From Streptomyces sp. f51 (GTDB lineage: Bacteria; Actinomycetota; Actinomycetes; Streptomycetales; Streptomycetaceae): a stretch of 64,000 nt of DNA. The translations under genes and the position numbers were made by a program. Shown in pieces: positions 1 to 7,270 of the stretch. The first letter of the stretch is position 1. Each line of letters opens with the position of its first letter. The notes under the pieces were generated by a model. That model did no database searches. It saw nothing but the letters and a program-made list of their open reading frames with translations, and was not told where the DNA came from. The DNA lies in NCBI RefSeq assembly GCF_037940415.1, contig NZ_CP149798.1, forward strand, positions 2,166,501 through 2,230,500. The letters run 5' to 3'.

Positions 1-986
1 GCCACCTCGCGGGCCAGCGCCTGTCCGTCCACGGGCGCGGGCGGTTCGCTCACGACGGGTTCGGCTCCCTCCAGGGCGCCGACGCGGGCGGCGAGCCGGA
101 GCACGTTGCGGACGGCCGCGTCGACCGTCGCCTCCGCCACCTCGCCGGCGCGCACGGCGGCGGCGAGGGGTTCCCCGTAGACGGTCCGCGGGCCGGGCAT
201 GGCGACGTCGAGACCGCCCTCGATCGCGGCCCTGGTGTCGCGGGCGGCCATCCAGTCGGAGACGTTGAAGCCGTCGAAGCCCCATTCGCCGCGCAGGACG
301 TCGTTCACGAGCCTGCGGTGCTCGCTCATCGTCGTGCCGTTGACGGAGTTGTAGGCGGTCATGACGCCCCACGGGCGGGCCTTGTCGACGATGGCCTCGA
401 AGGGCGCCAGATACAGCTCGCGCAGGGCACGTTCGGAGACGAGGTTGTTCACGGTGAAGCGGTCGGTCTCGGCGTCGTTGGCGACGAAGTGCTTGACGGT
501 GGTGGCGACCCCGCCGGACTGCACGCCCCGGACGTAGCCGCTGCCTATCGCGCCGGTCAGGAGCGGGTCCTCGCTGTAGGCCTCGAAGTGGCGGCCTCCG
601 AGCGGTGTCCGGTGGAGGTTGACGGTCGGGGCGAGCAGCACGTGGACGCCCTTGCGGCGCGCCTCCTGGGCGAGCAGCACCCCGGCGCGGCGGGCCAGTT
701 CCGGGTCCCAGGTCGCGGCGAGCGCGGTGGGCGAGGGGAGCGCGATCGAGGGGTCGTCCGCGCTCCAGTGGACACCGCGGACGCCGATGGGGCCGTCGGA
801 CATGACGAGGGAGCTCAGCCCGATCTCGGGGAGTGCGGGCAGGGCCCACATGTTCCGTCCGGACAGCAGCCGGGCCTTGGCGTCCAGGCCGAGCCGGCCG
901 AGTGCCTCCTCGACGACGGCCTCGCGGGCCGCTTCCGCCTCCGCGCCCTCCCGGCCGTTCCCCGTCCCCACCGCAGTCTCCGCCAT
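1..986 (-). CDS. Glycoside hydrolase family 3 beta-glucosidase-like enzyme, C-terminus beyond window
   Basis: GH3 enzymes release glucose or xylose from the non-reducing end of oligosaccharides. About 328 residues of the N-terminal part are visible; the gene runs off the left edge. The (beta/alpha)8 domain has family hallmarks: a KHFVAND motif, the GWGVMTAYN-type segment read here as PWGVMTAYNS, and GFNVSDW with the likely catalytic nucleophile Asp at about residue 244. The ATG at 986 has a GGAGGG Shine-Dalgarno seven bases upstream. No signal peptide is seen, so it probably acts in the cytosol on imported sugars. Its partner genes lie outside the window. GH3 family is secure; the exact substrate cannot be read from the sequence. 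Confidence 0.9.
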   Translation of the reverse strand, partial: MAETAVGTGNGREGAEAEAAREAVVEEALGRLGLDAKARLLSGRNMWALPALPEIGLSSLVMSDGPIGVRGVHWSADDPSIALPSPTALAATWDPELARRAGVLLAQEARRKGVHVLLAPTVNLHRTPLGGRHFEAYSEDPLLTGAIGSGYVRGVQSGGVATTVKHFVANDAETDRFTVNNLVSERALRELYLAPFEAIVDKARPWGVMTAYNSVNGTTMSEHRRLVNDVLRGEWGFDGFNVSDWMAARDTRAAIEGGLDVAMPGPRTVYGEPLAAAVRAGEVAEATVDAAVRNVLRLAARVGALEGAEPVVSEPPAPVDGQALAREV

Positions 987-1094
987 GTCGGCACCCTCCT
1001 CGTCGCGAGCCGTCGGTCTCCCCCATCGTGCATCCGGGAGGCCCCGTTCGTACCGGGGACGGGTGGGACGCTCGCGGTGGGGCGGCCGGCCCGG

Positions 1095-1928
1095 TCAGGA
1101 GGTGGCGCTTCGCTCCTCGGCCGCCCCGTCGGAGTCCGGGTCGGCGGCCGCCTCGGTGCCCTCGGCCGCCTCGCCCTCGCGGATCTCCTCGCCGAGCAGG
1201 TCACGGGCCATCAGGGTGGCGCCCGCGACGGCCCCCGGCATCAGGAACACGGCGACGAACGGGACGAGGAAGGCCAGGCCGAGCGGGGTGCCGAAGCCCC
1301 AGACCAGGGTCTTGCGGGAGCGGAGGAGCGCGAGGCGTTCCCGGAGGTCGACGTCGCGGCGCTGGAGGGCGACGGCGACGAGTTCCTCGGTGAGGAAGAA
1401 GCCCGTGACGAAGAAGCCGAGCACCGGGACCGCGGTCTGGCCGACGAGGGGGACGAAGCCGAGCGCGAAGAGGAGGACTCCCCAGACGAGGGCCCGCACG
1501 AGGACACGGAGGCTGTCGCGTGCGGAGATCCACAGCTCGTGCCAGAGCGGCCGCCCCGACTCGGGGGCCGTGCCGTCCGGGGAGACGTCGCGGTCGACCT
1601 TCTCCGAGAGGCTCTCGTAGAAGGGCTGGCCTATGAGCAGGGTGACCGCGGTGAAGGTGAGGACGGCGAGCAGGAGCGCGAGCGCGAACAGGACGGCGGT
1701 GAGGAAGCCGCGGAAGAGGCCGCCCCAGGGGCTGGACCAGTCGTCCGCGAACGGCGTCGCCCAGGTGACGAAGCCCTCCCCGTACACGCCGAGGGCGACG
1801 AGTGCCGCCGCGTAGAGCACGAGCGTGATGAGCCCCGGCAGGAGTCCGAACCCGAAACTCTTCCCGTGCCGGACCACCCATCGCTGGCCGCGCAGCAGAT
1901 AGCCGAAACCCACCCCAAGATCGCGCAT
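1095..1928 (-). CDS. EI24/CysZ-like integral membrane protein
   Basis: A 277-residue membrane protein. It has hydrophobic segments at about residues 25-50, 75-105 and 150-185 and near 210-240, and an acidic Glu/Ala-rich cytoplasmic tail over the last 35 residues. The pattern, including a GQPFYESLSEKVD-like loop after the second hydrophobic block, matches the EI24 domain family that also contains the sulfate permease CysZ. In actinobacteria this family is usually of unknown role, so sulfate transport should not be assumed. It stands alone between the GH3 gene (108 bp away) and the oxidoreductase. The start at 1928 opens directly with the MRDLGVGFGYL segment that is usual for this family. Confidence 0.75.
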   Translation of the reverse strand: MRDLGVGFGYLLRGQRWVVRHGKSFGFGLLPGLITLVLYAAALVALGVYGEGFVTWATPFADDWSSPWGGLFRGFLTAVLFALALLLAVLTFTAVTLLIGQPFYESLSEKVDRDVSPDGTAPESGRPLWHELWISARDSLRVLVRALVWGVLLFALGFVPLVGQTAVPVLGFFVTGFFLTEELVAVALQRRDVDLRERLALLRSRKTLVWGFGTPLGLAFLVPFVAVFLMPGAVAGATLMARDLLGEEIREGEAAEGTEAAADPDSDGAAEERSATS

Positions 1929-2009
1929 GGGGAGACCCTATCGGGGCGGCGCGCCGGACCACGAGACAGGAGACGGAGGGAGCCTCCCCCCGGCCACGGG
2001 ACAGGAGCC

Positions 2010-2142
2010 GGAGGCCGCCTTCCCCGACCGGGAGGCCGCCTCCCCCGACCGCGGGGGCACGGGCGGAGGCCGCCTCCCCGGGGTCGGGGAGACGGCCTCC
2101 GTGATGTACGTACGGGAGCACGTGATGTGCGTGCGGGAGCAG
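2010..2142. repeat. Short palindromic and tandem repeats in intergenic region
   Basis: GGAGGCCGCCT occurs three times, at 2010, 2031 and 2065; with flanking bases it is self-complementary (GGAGGC/GCCTCC). After it come two tandem copies of a 21-bp unit (2101-2121 and 2122-2142) that differ at three positions. The block sits just downstream of the oxidoreductase stop on the minus strand, so the palindromes may help terminate transcription there. Confidence 0.6.
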
Positions 2143-2176
2143 CCGCCGGAAGGCGCCGGCTCCTCGTCGCCCGGGG

Positions 2177-3199
2177 TCAGAGCTTGACGATCATCTTTCC
2201 GATGTTGTCGCCGCGCAGGACGCCGAAGAACGCCTCCAGGTTGTTCTCGATGCCCTCGACGACCGTCTCGGCGTACTTCAGCTCACCGGAGCGGATCCAG
2301 CCGCCGACCTCCCGGACGAACTCCGGCTGGAGGTCGTAGTGGTCGCCGACGAGGAAGCCCTGGATGCGGCCGCGCGTCTGGATCAGCCGGGCCAGGTTCC
2401 GCGGGCCGGGGGCGGGCTCGGTGTTGTTGTAGACGGAGATCATGCCGCAGACGGCGATGCGGCCGTCCCGGTTCAGGGAGCCGATCGCCGCCTCCAGGTG
2501 GTCGCCGCCCACGTTGTCGAAGTAGACGTCCACGCCGTCGGGCGCGGCCTCGCGCAGCTGCTGGGAGACCGGGCCGTTCTTGTAGTTGAAGGCCGCGTCG
2601 AAGCCGTACTCCTCGACCAGCAGCTTGACCTTCTCGTCGGACCCGGCGGAGCCGATGACCCGCGAGGCGCCCTTGAGCCGGGCGATCTGGCCGACCTGGC
2701 TGCCGACGGCGCCGGCGGCTCCGGACACGAAGACGGAGTCGCCCTCCTTGAAGGAGGCGGTGCGCAGGAGCCCGGCGTACGCGGTGAGGCCGGTCATGCC
2801 GAGCACGCCGAGGTACGTCGACAGCGGCGCGGCCTCGGGGTCCACCTTGACGGCCTGCTTGGCGTCCACGACGGCGTACTCGCGCCAGCCGAGGAAGTGC
2901 AGCACGTGGTCGCCGGCCTCGATGCCCTCGGCGTTGGAGGCGATGACCTCGCCGACCGCGCCGCCCTGCATGGTCTTGCCGAGCTCGAAGGGGGCGACAT
3001 AGGACTTGGCGTCGCTCATCCGGCCGCGCATGTACGGGTCCACGGAGACGTAGGCGTTCCGTACCAGGACCTCGCCCGGACCCGGCCTGCGGACCGCCGC
3101 CTCGACCAGGGCGAAGTCGGAGGGCTCGGGGACGCCGACCGGGCGGCTGACCAGATGCCATTCACGGCCGGTGGAGGGAAGCTGGGGGGTCTCGGACAT
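2177..3199 (-). CDS. NADP-dependent medium-chain oxidoreductase (zinc-free MDR family)
   Basis: A 340-residue enzyme of the leukotriene B4 dehydrogenase / CurA-like branch of medium-chain reductases, which reduce C=C double bonds of enones with NADPH. The N-terminal GroES-like half contains VDPYMRGRM, typical of this branch. The Rossmann fold begins near residue 157 with the nucleotide-binding GAAGAVG at 160-166. FDNVGGDHLEAAI follows about 80 residues later. No zinc-ligand cysteines are present, as expected for the branch. The gene is divergent from a MarR regulator with 109 bp between the starts. That layout is classic for control by the neighbouring repressor in response to a small reactive molecule; the regulation is inferred. 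Confidence 0.9.
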   Translation of the reverse strand: MSETPQLPSTGREWHLVSRPVGVPEPSDFALVEAAVRRPGPGEVLVRNAYVSVDPYMRGRMSDAKSYVAPFELGKTMQGGAVGEVIASNAEGIEAGDHVLHFLGWREYAVVDAKQAVKVDPEAAPLSTYLGVLGMTGLTAYAGLLRTASFKEGDSVFVSGAAGAVGSQVGQIARLKGASRVIGSAGSDEKVKLLVEEYGFDAAFNYKNGPVSQQLREAAPDGVDVYFDNVGGDHLEAAIGSLNRDGRIAVCGMISVYNNTEPAPGPRNLARLIQTRGRIQGFLVGDHYDLQPEFVREVGGWIRSGELKYAETVVEGIENNLEAFFGVLRGDNIGKMIVKL

Positions 3200-3308
3200 G
3201 AGGTGTGCCTTTCACGGTGACCGGCGAGCGGCTCTAATACTTCATTACCTCAAACAACCATGCTCCTAAATATTTCATGATGTCAAGTAACACGCTAGGA
3301 TCAGGAGC
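3200..3308. promoter_or_regulatory. Divergent promoter region with two MarR-like operator half-sites
   Basis: The intergenic region is clearly AT-rich against its surroundings. TTCAT-N4-TCAA occurs twice, at 3241-3253 and 3274-3286, 33 bp (about three helical turns) apart. On the minus strand TTGACA at 3286-3281, followed after 18 bp by CATGGT, is a plausible promoter for the oxidoreductase and overlaps the second site. On the plus strand TAGGAT at 3296-3301 could be a -10 element for the MarR gene. AGGA at 3297-3300 may be its Shine-Dalgarno. Confidence 0.55.
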
Positions 3309-3764
3309 ATGGCCACCCACAAGAGACCACGGATCGACCCCCTGACCATGGAGGTCGTCGAGTTGATCGGCACGGTCGTGGCCCGCTACCACGACGAGTA
3401 CGAGGACGCGGCCGCCGAACACGCCCTCACCGGGGCGCAGGCGCGGCTGCTGGGCCTGCTCTCGCTGGAGCCGCTGCCGATGCGCCGTCTGGCCCAGAAG
3501 CTGAAGTGCGAGCCGTCGAACGTCACGGGGATCGTGGACCGGCTGGAGACCCGGGGCCTGGTGGAGCGCCGCCCCGACCCGGCGGACCGCCGGGTGAAAC
3601 TGGCGGCGGCGACGGCCGAGGGCCGCAGGGTCGCCGGGGGGCTGCGCGACTCGCTCGACTTCGCCCGCGAACCCCTGGCGGAACTCTCGGACGAGGAGCG
3701 CCTGGCCCTGCGCGACCTGCTGCGCCGCATGCTGGGCGAGGACCCCGGCACGGGCGCCGCCTGA
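3309..3764 (+). CDS. MarR family transcriptional regulator
   Basis: A 151-residue MarR-type winged-helix repressor. The DNA-binding part spans about residues 40-110: LTGAQARLLGLLSLEP, then the recognition region MRRLAQKLKCEPSNVTGIVDRLE, and the wing GLVERRPDPADRRVKLAA, which carries the conserved D-x-R-D/R motif. Helices at both ends form the dimer interface. It is divergently paired with the NADP-dependent oxidoreductase and very likely represses both genes from the shared AT-rich intergenic region, with release by a ligand or by thiol oxidation. Only one cysteine (in KLKCEPS) is visible, which would fit redox or electrophile sensing but does not prove it. Confidence 0.9.
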   Translation: MATHKRPRIDPLTMEVVELIGTVVARYHDEYEDAAAEHALTGAQARLLGLLSLEPLPMRRLAQKLKCEPSNVTGIVDRLETRGLVERRPDPADRRVKLAAATAEGRRVAGGLRDSLDFAREPLAELSDEERLALRDLLRRMLGEDPGTGAA

Positions 3765-3765
3765 G

Positions 3766-3992
3766 GGCATCCCTCGGCGGGCGGGACGGGCGCCGCCTGA
3801 GGACACCGCTCGGCGGGCGGGACGGCTGCCACCCCGGGCACCCCGTGGCGGGCGGGACCGGCGGCGCCTGGAGGCACCCCACGGCGGGCGGCGCGCGATA
3901 CGGCCACCCGGCGGCCGGCGAAACGCCCGCAGCACGGCCACCCGGCGGCGGGCGACACGCCGGGAAAACGGTCACCCGGCGGCGGGCGACAC
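3766..3992. repeat. Degenerate tandem repeat array, about seven copies
   Basis: Between the MarR stop and the convergent zinc-ribbon gene, a unit of about 28-37 bp recurs roughly seven times. Its core reads (G)CACCCSNCGGCGGGCG. Copies near 3900-3992 are the most alike, with CCCGGCGGCGGGCGACACG appearing almost intact twice. No open reading frame in it looks real. Confidence 0.6.
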
Positions 3993-3994
3993 GC

Positions 3995-4741
3995 CTAGGT
4001 GCACCACCACAGGAACTTGTTGCAGCCGCTCGACGACGGAGCCGGGGCGGGGGCCGACGTCTCCGGGGACGTGGTCGCGGGGGCCGTCGTCCGGGGCGCC
4101 GAGGGAGCGGTGGACGGGGCCGAGGTGGACCGGCCGGGGAGCGCCCCGGCACTCGCCGACCCGCCGCCCGCACGCTTCTCGCTCGTCGCCGTCGGGGACG
4201 CGGAGCGGGAGGCGGAGGCGGAGGCCGACGGCGAGGAGGCGGGCGTACGGCCGGCCGAGGGGGAGCCCGAGGCCGAGCTCTTCGGGAGGGCGGACACCGT
4301 CGGCGAGGCCGAACCGCCGGGCGACTCGGCCGCCGCCGGACTGGGGTCCAACCCGGGTGCGTCGACGCCGAGTTCGGCGAGACTCAGACCGCCGGCCGCG
4401 AGGACGAAGCCCACGGCTATGAACAGGGTGCGGCGGCGCTTGCGGCGGTGCGCGGCGGCCTTGCGGTCGCGGCGGCTGACGCCGGCCGGAACCTCCTGGT
4501 CCCGCGGATCGTCCCGCCCGTCCCCGGCGTCCGGGACATGGCCCCCGCGCCGGCGCGCCGCGCGCCGGGAACGCCATTCGACGTCGGCGTCCTCGGCGTG
4601 GGGCGTGTCGGCGTCGGCACCGGCCCGCGGGCGCGCACCGGTCTCCTCGACGTCCGCTCCGAGTTCGTCGACCGGGGTGCCGCACCCGGGACAGGCGAGC
4701 GCGCCGTTGAGGTGCCTGCGGCACACGTGGCAGTAGTCCAT
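3995..4741 (-). CDS. Zinc-ribbon, single-span membrane protein with Ser/Pro-rich outer region (SCO2400-like)
   Basis: A 248-residue protein of unknown function. It starts with a four-cysteine zinc ribbon (Cys4, Cys7, Cys17, Cys20 in YCHVCRRH and ACPGCG), followed by a basic Arg/Lys-rich linker. A single transmembrane helix lies at about residues 105-122. A low-complexity Ala/Ser/Pro/Thr region of about 110 residues follows, and the protein ends in an SSSGCNKFLWWCT-like tail with two more cysteines. The cytoplasmic ribbon, helix and outer disordered tail suggest a signalling or scaffold role at the membrane. It resembles proteins annotated in Streptomyces as the SCO2400 family (recalled, not searched). 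It faces the racemase-family gene divergently. Confidence 0.7.
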   Translation of the reverse strand: MDYCHVCRRHLNGALACPGCGTPVDELGADVEETGARPRAGADADTPHAEDADVEWRSRRAARRRGGHVPDAGDGRDDPRDQEVPAGVSRRDRKAAAHRRKRRRTLFIAVGFVLAAGGLSLAELGVDAPGLDPSPAAAESPGGSASPTVSALPKSSASGSPSAGRTPASSPSASASASRSASPTATSEKRAGGGSASAGALPGRSTSAPSTAPSAPRTTAPATTSPETSAPAPAPSSSGCNKFLWWCT

Positions 4742-4803
4742 GACGCGGGAAGACTAGGGTCACCGCCGGTAACGTTCCTAGGCGCAGTTGTGAAGATGTT
4801 GTA

Positions 4804-4820
4804 CGGAATCAAGTATTCCG
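4804..4820. promoter_or_regulatory. Inverted repeat CGGAAT-N5-ATTCCG
   Basis: A 6-bp perfect inverted repeat with a 5-bp centre lies in the divergent region between the zinc-ribbon gene (start 4741) and the dehydratase. It is AT-richer than its surroundings. It lies 63 bp upstream of the zinc-ribbon gene start, so it could be an operator for that gene. No regulator can be assigned. Confidence 0.3.
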
Positions 4821-4899
4821 GTCCGTCGGACCCGGGCGACCCCGACCATTCCCCGCCATCCTGCGCCTATCGCGTCGTAACCGTTATGCGCGCGACCCA

Positions 4900-4929
4900 T
4901 TGACACCCCCCGGGCGGCGTCCTTACTGT
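4900..4929 (+). promoter_or_regulatory. Sigma-70-type promoter of the sugar-acid operon
   Basis: TTGACA at 4900-4905 and TACTGT at 4924-4929 are separated by 18 bp. This is a good vegetative promoter for a Streptomyces gene. Transcription would start near 4936, so the operator-like motif at 4939-4966 would cover the start site and early transcribed region, as expected for repression. Confidence 0.6.
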
Positions 4930-4938
4930 CACGCCAGC

Positions 4939-4966
4939 ATTTCGAACGTGTGACGAAATTTCGAAC
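4939..4966 (+). promoter_or_regulatory. Bipartite operator motif, site A (dehydratase)
   Basis: ATTTCGAAC at 4939-4947 is followed by seven bases and GAAATTTCGAAC at 4955-4966. The arrangement CGAAC-N7-GAAATWTCGAAC recurs at 7232-7255 and, with one mismatch and on the opposite strand, at 21388-21365. The 12-bp block is half of a larger dyad (GAAATTTC is itself a palindrome). The site lies just downstream of the promoter at 4900-4929. The IclR protein encoded at 20572-21345 is the natural candidate to bind it, because it carries the same motif in front of its own gene. Confidence 0.65.
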
Positions 4967-4994
4967 AGAGCTGAAAGCACAGGGGGCATCTGCC

Positions 4995-6152
4995 GTGCGC
5001 ATCACGGGAATCACCACACACGTGGTCGGGACACCCTGGCGGAACCTGACCTACGTCCAGGTGCACACCGACGAGGGCGTCACCGGGGTCGGCGAGACCC
5101 GCATGCTGGGCCACACCGACGCGCTGATCGGCTATCTGCACGAGGCGCAGGCCAACCATATTCTCGGCTCCGACCCGTTCGCGGTCGAGGACCTGGTCCG
5201 CCGGATGAAGTACGGCGACTACGGGCGCGCCGGCGAGATCGTGATGTCCGGTATCGCGGTCATCGAGATGGCCTGCTGGGACATCAAGGGCAAGGCGCTC
5301 GGGGTGCCGGTCTGGCAGCTCCTGGGCGGCAAGGTCACCGACCGGGTCAAGGCCTACGCCAACGGGTGGTACACCACCGAGCGCACCCCGGAGGCCTACC
5401 ACAAGGCCGCCCAGGAGGTCGTCGCACGGGGCTACAAGGCCCTCAAGATCGACCCCTTCGGCACCGGTCACTTCGAGCTCGACCACGAGGCCACGCTGTA
5501 CTCGGTCTCGCTCATCGAGGCGGTGCGGGACGCGATCGGGCCCGAGACCGAGCTGATGCTGGAGATGCACGGCCGCTTCTCGCCGTCCACCGCCGTCCGC
5601 CTCGCCCATGAGCTCGCGCCCTTCAAGCCCGCGTGGCTGGAGGAGCCGGTGCCGCCGGAGAACCTCAAGGCGCTGGAGAAGGTGGCCGCCAAGGTCGACA
5701 TGCCCCTCGCCACCGGCGAGCGCATCCACGACCGCATCGAGTTCCGCGAGCTCTTCGAGAGCCAGGCGGTCGACATCATCCAGCCCGACGTCGGCCACAT
5801 CGGCGGCATCTGGGAGACCCGGAAGCTGGCCGCGACCGCCGAGACCCACTACATGCTGGTCGCCCCGCACAACGTCGGCGGCCCCGTCCTGACCGCCGCC
5901 TCCCTCCAGGTCGGCTTCACCGCGCCGAACTTCAAGATCCTGGAGCACTTCAACGACTTCGCCGACGCGGAGATCAAGAAGGTCGTCAAGGGCGCTCCGC
6001 AGGTCGTCGACGGTTACTTCGAGCTGTCCCACGAGCCGGGACTCGGCGTCGAGCTGGACGTCGACGCGGCGGCCGAGTTCCCGCAGCAGCAGGCCCGGTT
6101 CGACCTGTGGGCCGACGGCTGGGAGCAGCGCAAGCCCAAGGGGTCGCAGTGA
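4995..6152 (+). CDS. Mandelate racemase / muconate lactonizing enzyme family acid-sugar dehydratase (galactonate dehydratase-like)
   Basis: A 385-residue enolase-superfamily enzyme. These enzymes remove a proton next to a carboxylate and, in this branch, dehydrate sugar acids to 2-keto-3-deoxy acids. Expected metal ligands are Glu190 (in LEMHGR), Glu216/217 (LEEPVP) and Glu242 (TGER). His192 and His292 (APHNVGGP) sit where D-galactonate dehydratase has its catalytic histidine pair, and Lys151 lies in the KIDPFG segment. The GTG at 4995 is preferred over the upstream in-frame GTG at 4950 because AGGGGG ends eight bases before it and 4950 would fall inside the operator. The stop overlaps the next gene by four bases. 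The substrate is probably a hexonate or pentonate; galactonate is the best guess. Confidence 0.85.
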   Translation: MRITGITTHVVGTPWRNLTYVQVHTDEGVTGVGETRMLGHTDALIGYLHEAQANHILGSDPFAVEDLVRRMKYGDYGRAGEIVMSGIAVIEMACWDIKGKALGVPVWQLLGGKVTDRVKAYANGWYTTERTPEAYHKAAQEVVARGYKALKIDPFGTGHFELDHEATLYSVSLIEAVRDAIGPETELMLEMHGRFSPSTAVRLAHELAPFKPAWLEEPVPPENLKALEKVAAKVDMPLATGERIHDRIEFRELFESQAVDIIQPDVGHIGGIWETRKLAATAETHYMLVAPHNVGGPVLTAASLQVGFTAPNFKILEHFNDFADAEIKKVVKGAPQVVDGYFELSHEPGLGVELDVDAAAEFPQQQARFDLWADGWEQRKPKGSQ

Positions 6153-7153
6153 GCACCGCGGTCGTCGTCGAGGGTCCGGGCGAGCACCGGCTGGTCCCGC
6201 ACGAGCCGGTCCCTCCGGCGGCGGGCGAGGCGCTCGTACGGGTGCACGCGGTCGGCATCTGCGGCAGCGACCGCGAGGTCTACCAGGGCAACCGGCCCGA
6301 GGGGTACGTCCGCTATCCCCTGACCCCCGGTCACGAGTGGTCCGGGACGGTCGAGGAGGTCGGCGCGGGTGTCCCGGCGGGGCTCGTCGGCCGCAAGGTC
6401 GTCGGCGAGGGCTTCCGCAACTGCCAGGTCTGCGACCGTTGCCACGCGGGCGAGACAACGTTGTGCACGGCCGGGTACGAGGAGACGGGCTTCACCGTTC
6501 CCGGGGCGATGGCGGGCACGCTGACGCTGCCGGCCAGGCTGCTGCACGTGCTGCCCGACGACGCCGATCTGACGGCCGCCGCCCTGCTGGAGCCGGCCGC
6601 CTGCATCGCGGCCGCCGCGCTCAAGGCGAACGCGCGGCCCGGTGAGCGCGTGGCCGTGGTGGGCACCGGGACGCTCGGGATGTTCGCCGTGCAGTTCCTG
6701 AAGGCGGGCTCCCCGGCCGAGCTGCTCGTGGTGGGCACCCGCCCCGACCGGGCCGCGCTGTCGCGGGAGTTCGGCGCCACCGCCTTCCTCACCCGGGACC
6801 AGCCGCTCCCCGACGACTTCGACGTGGTGATCGAGACCGCCGGGTCCGCGTCCGCCGCGCGCACCGCCGCCTCCCTGCTGCGGCGCGGCGGACGCCTGGT
6901 CCTCACGGGGATCCCGGCGCCGGGTGCCGAGGGTCTCGACCCGACCGATCTCGTCGTACGGCAGCTGGAGGTGCACACCGTGTTCGGGGCACCGCCGGCG
7001 GCCTGGGCGCACACCGTGCGGGTCTTCGGCGCGGGGCTGCTGGACCCGTCGCCGCTGGTGACACACGAACTGCCGCTCGCCGCGTTCCCGGAGGCCATCG
7101 AGCTGGTGGGCTCCGGCGATCCCAAGGTCGGCAAGGTCCTGCTGAAGCCGTGA
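6149..7153 (+). CDS. Zinc-dependent alcohol/sugar dehydrogenase (MDR family)
   Basis: A 334-residue medium-chain dehydrogenase that oxidises an alcohol or sugar with NAD(P)+. Catalytic zinc ligands are Cys38 (GICGSD) and His62-Glu63 (GHEW). The structural zinc loop is intact with Cys92, Cys95, Cys98 and Cys106. The Rossmann segment VVGTGTLGMFAVQF starts near residue 168. The GTG start overlaps the dehydratase stop as GTGA, so the two are translationally coupled. In the sugar-acid context it may oxidise the sugar to its lactone, the step before the SMP-30 lactonase and the dehydratase, or act on a later intermediate; sorbitol- or threonine-type activity cannot be excluded. Confidence 0.85.
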   Translation: MSTAVVVEGPGEHRLVPHEPVPPAAGEALVRVHAVGICGSDREVYQGNRPEGYVRYPLTPGHEWSGTVEEVGAGVPAGLVGRKVVGEGFRNCQVCDRCHAGETTLCTAGYEETGFTVPGAMAGTLTLPARLLHVLPDDADLTAAALLEPAACIAAAALKANARPGERVAVVGTGTLGMFAVQFLKAGSPAELLVVGTRPDRAALSREFGATAFLTRDQPLPDDFDVVIETAGSASAARTAASLLRRGGRLVLTGIPAPGAEGLDPTDLVVRQLEVHTVFGAPPAAWAHTVRVFGAGLLDPSPLVTHELPLAAFPEAIELVGSGDPKVGKVLLKP

Positions 7154-7166
7154 CCACCCGATCCGT

Positions 7167-7204
7167 ACGCCGGTACGGGGTTCCTGACGGCCCCGTACCG
7201 GCGT
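7167..7204 (+). terminator. Strong hairpin after the dehydratase-dehydrogenase operon
   Basis: A perfect 14-bp stem (7167-7180 with 7191-7204, arms beginning ACGCCGG and ending CCGGCGT) with a 10-base loop lies 13 bp after the dehydrogenase stop. No T-run follows, as is common in Streptomyces. It separates the first two genes from the gene at 7271, which carries its own copy of the operator motif. Confidence 0.65.
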
Positions 7205-7231
7205 GCACCAGGCCTCCTGCGCCGAAGGTCG

Positions 7232-7255
7232 CGAACCATGACCGAAATATCGAAC
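7232..7255 (+). promoter_or_regulatory. Bipartite operator motif, site B (unassigned gene)
   Basis: CGAAC (7232-7236), seven bases, then GAAATATCGAAC (7244-7255) reproduces the spacing and sequence of site A with one changed base. It overlaps an in-frame ATG at 7238. This argues that translation really begins at GTG 7271, where AAGGA lies six bases upstream, and that the motif is regulatory DNA and not coding. Confidence 0.6.
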
Positions 7256-7270
7256 GATGAAGGACAGCTT

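Noticed and set aside
318..2339. A 673-codon plus-strand frame across GH3, EI24 and oxidoreductase genes
   Set aside because: It crosses three well-supported genes on the opposite strand and has no recognisable domain.
4950..4994. Upstream GTG start for the dehydratase
   Set aside because: It lies inside the operator motif and close to the predicted transcription start, and a better ribosome-binding site precedes GTG 4995.
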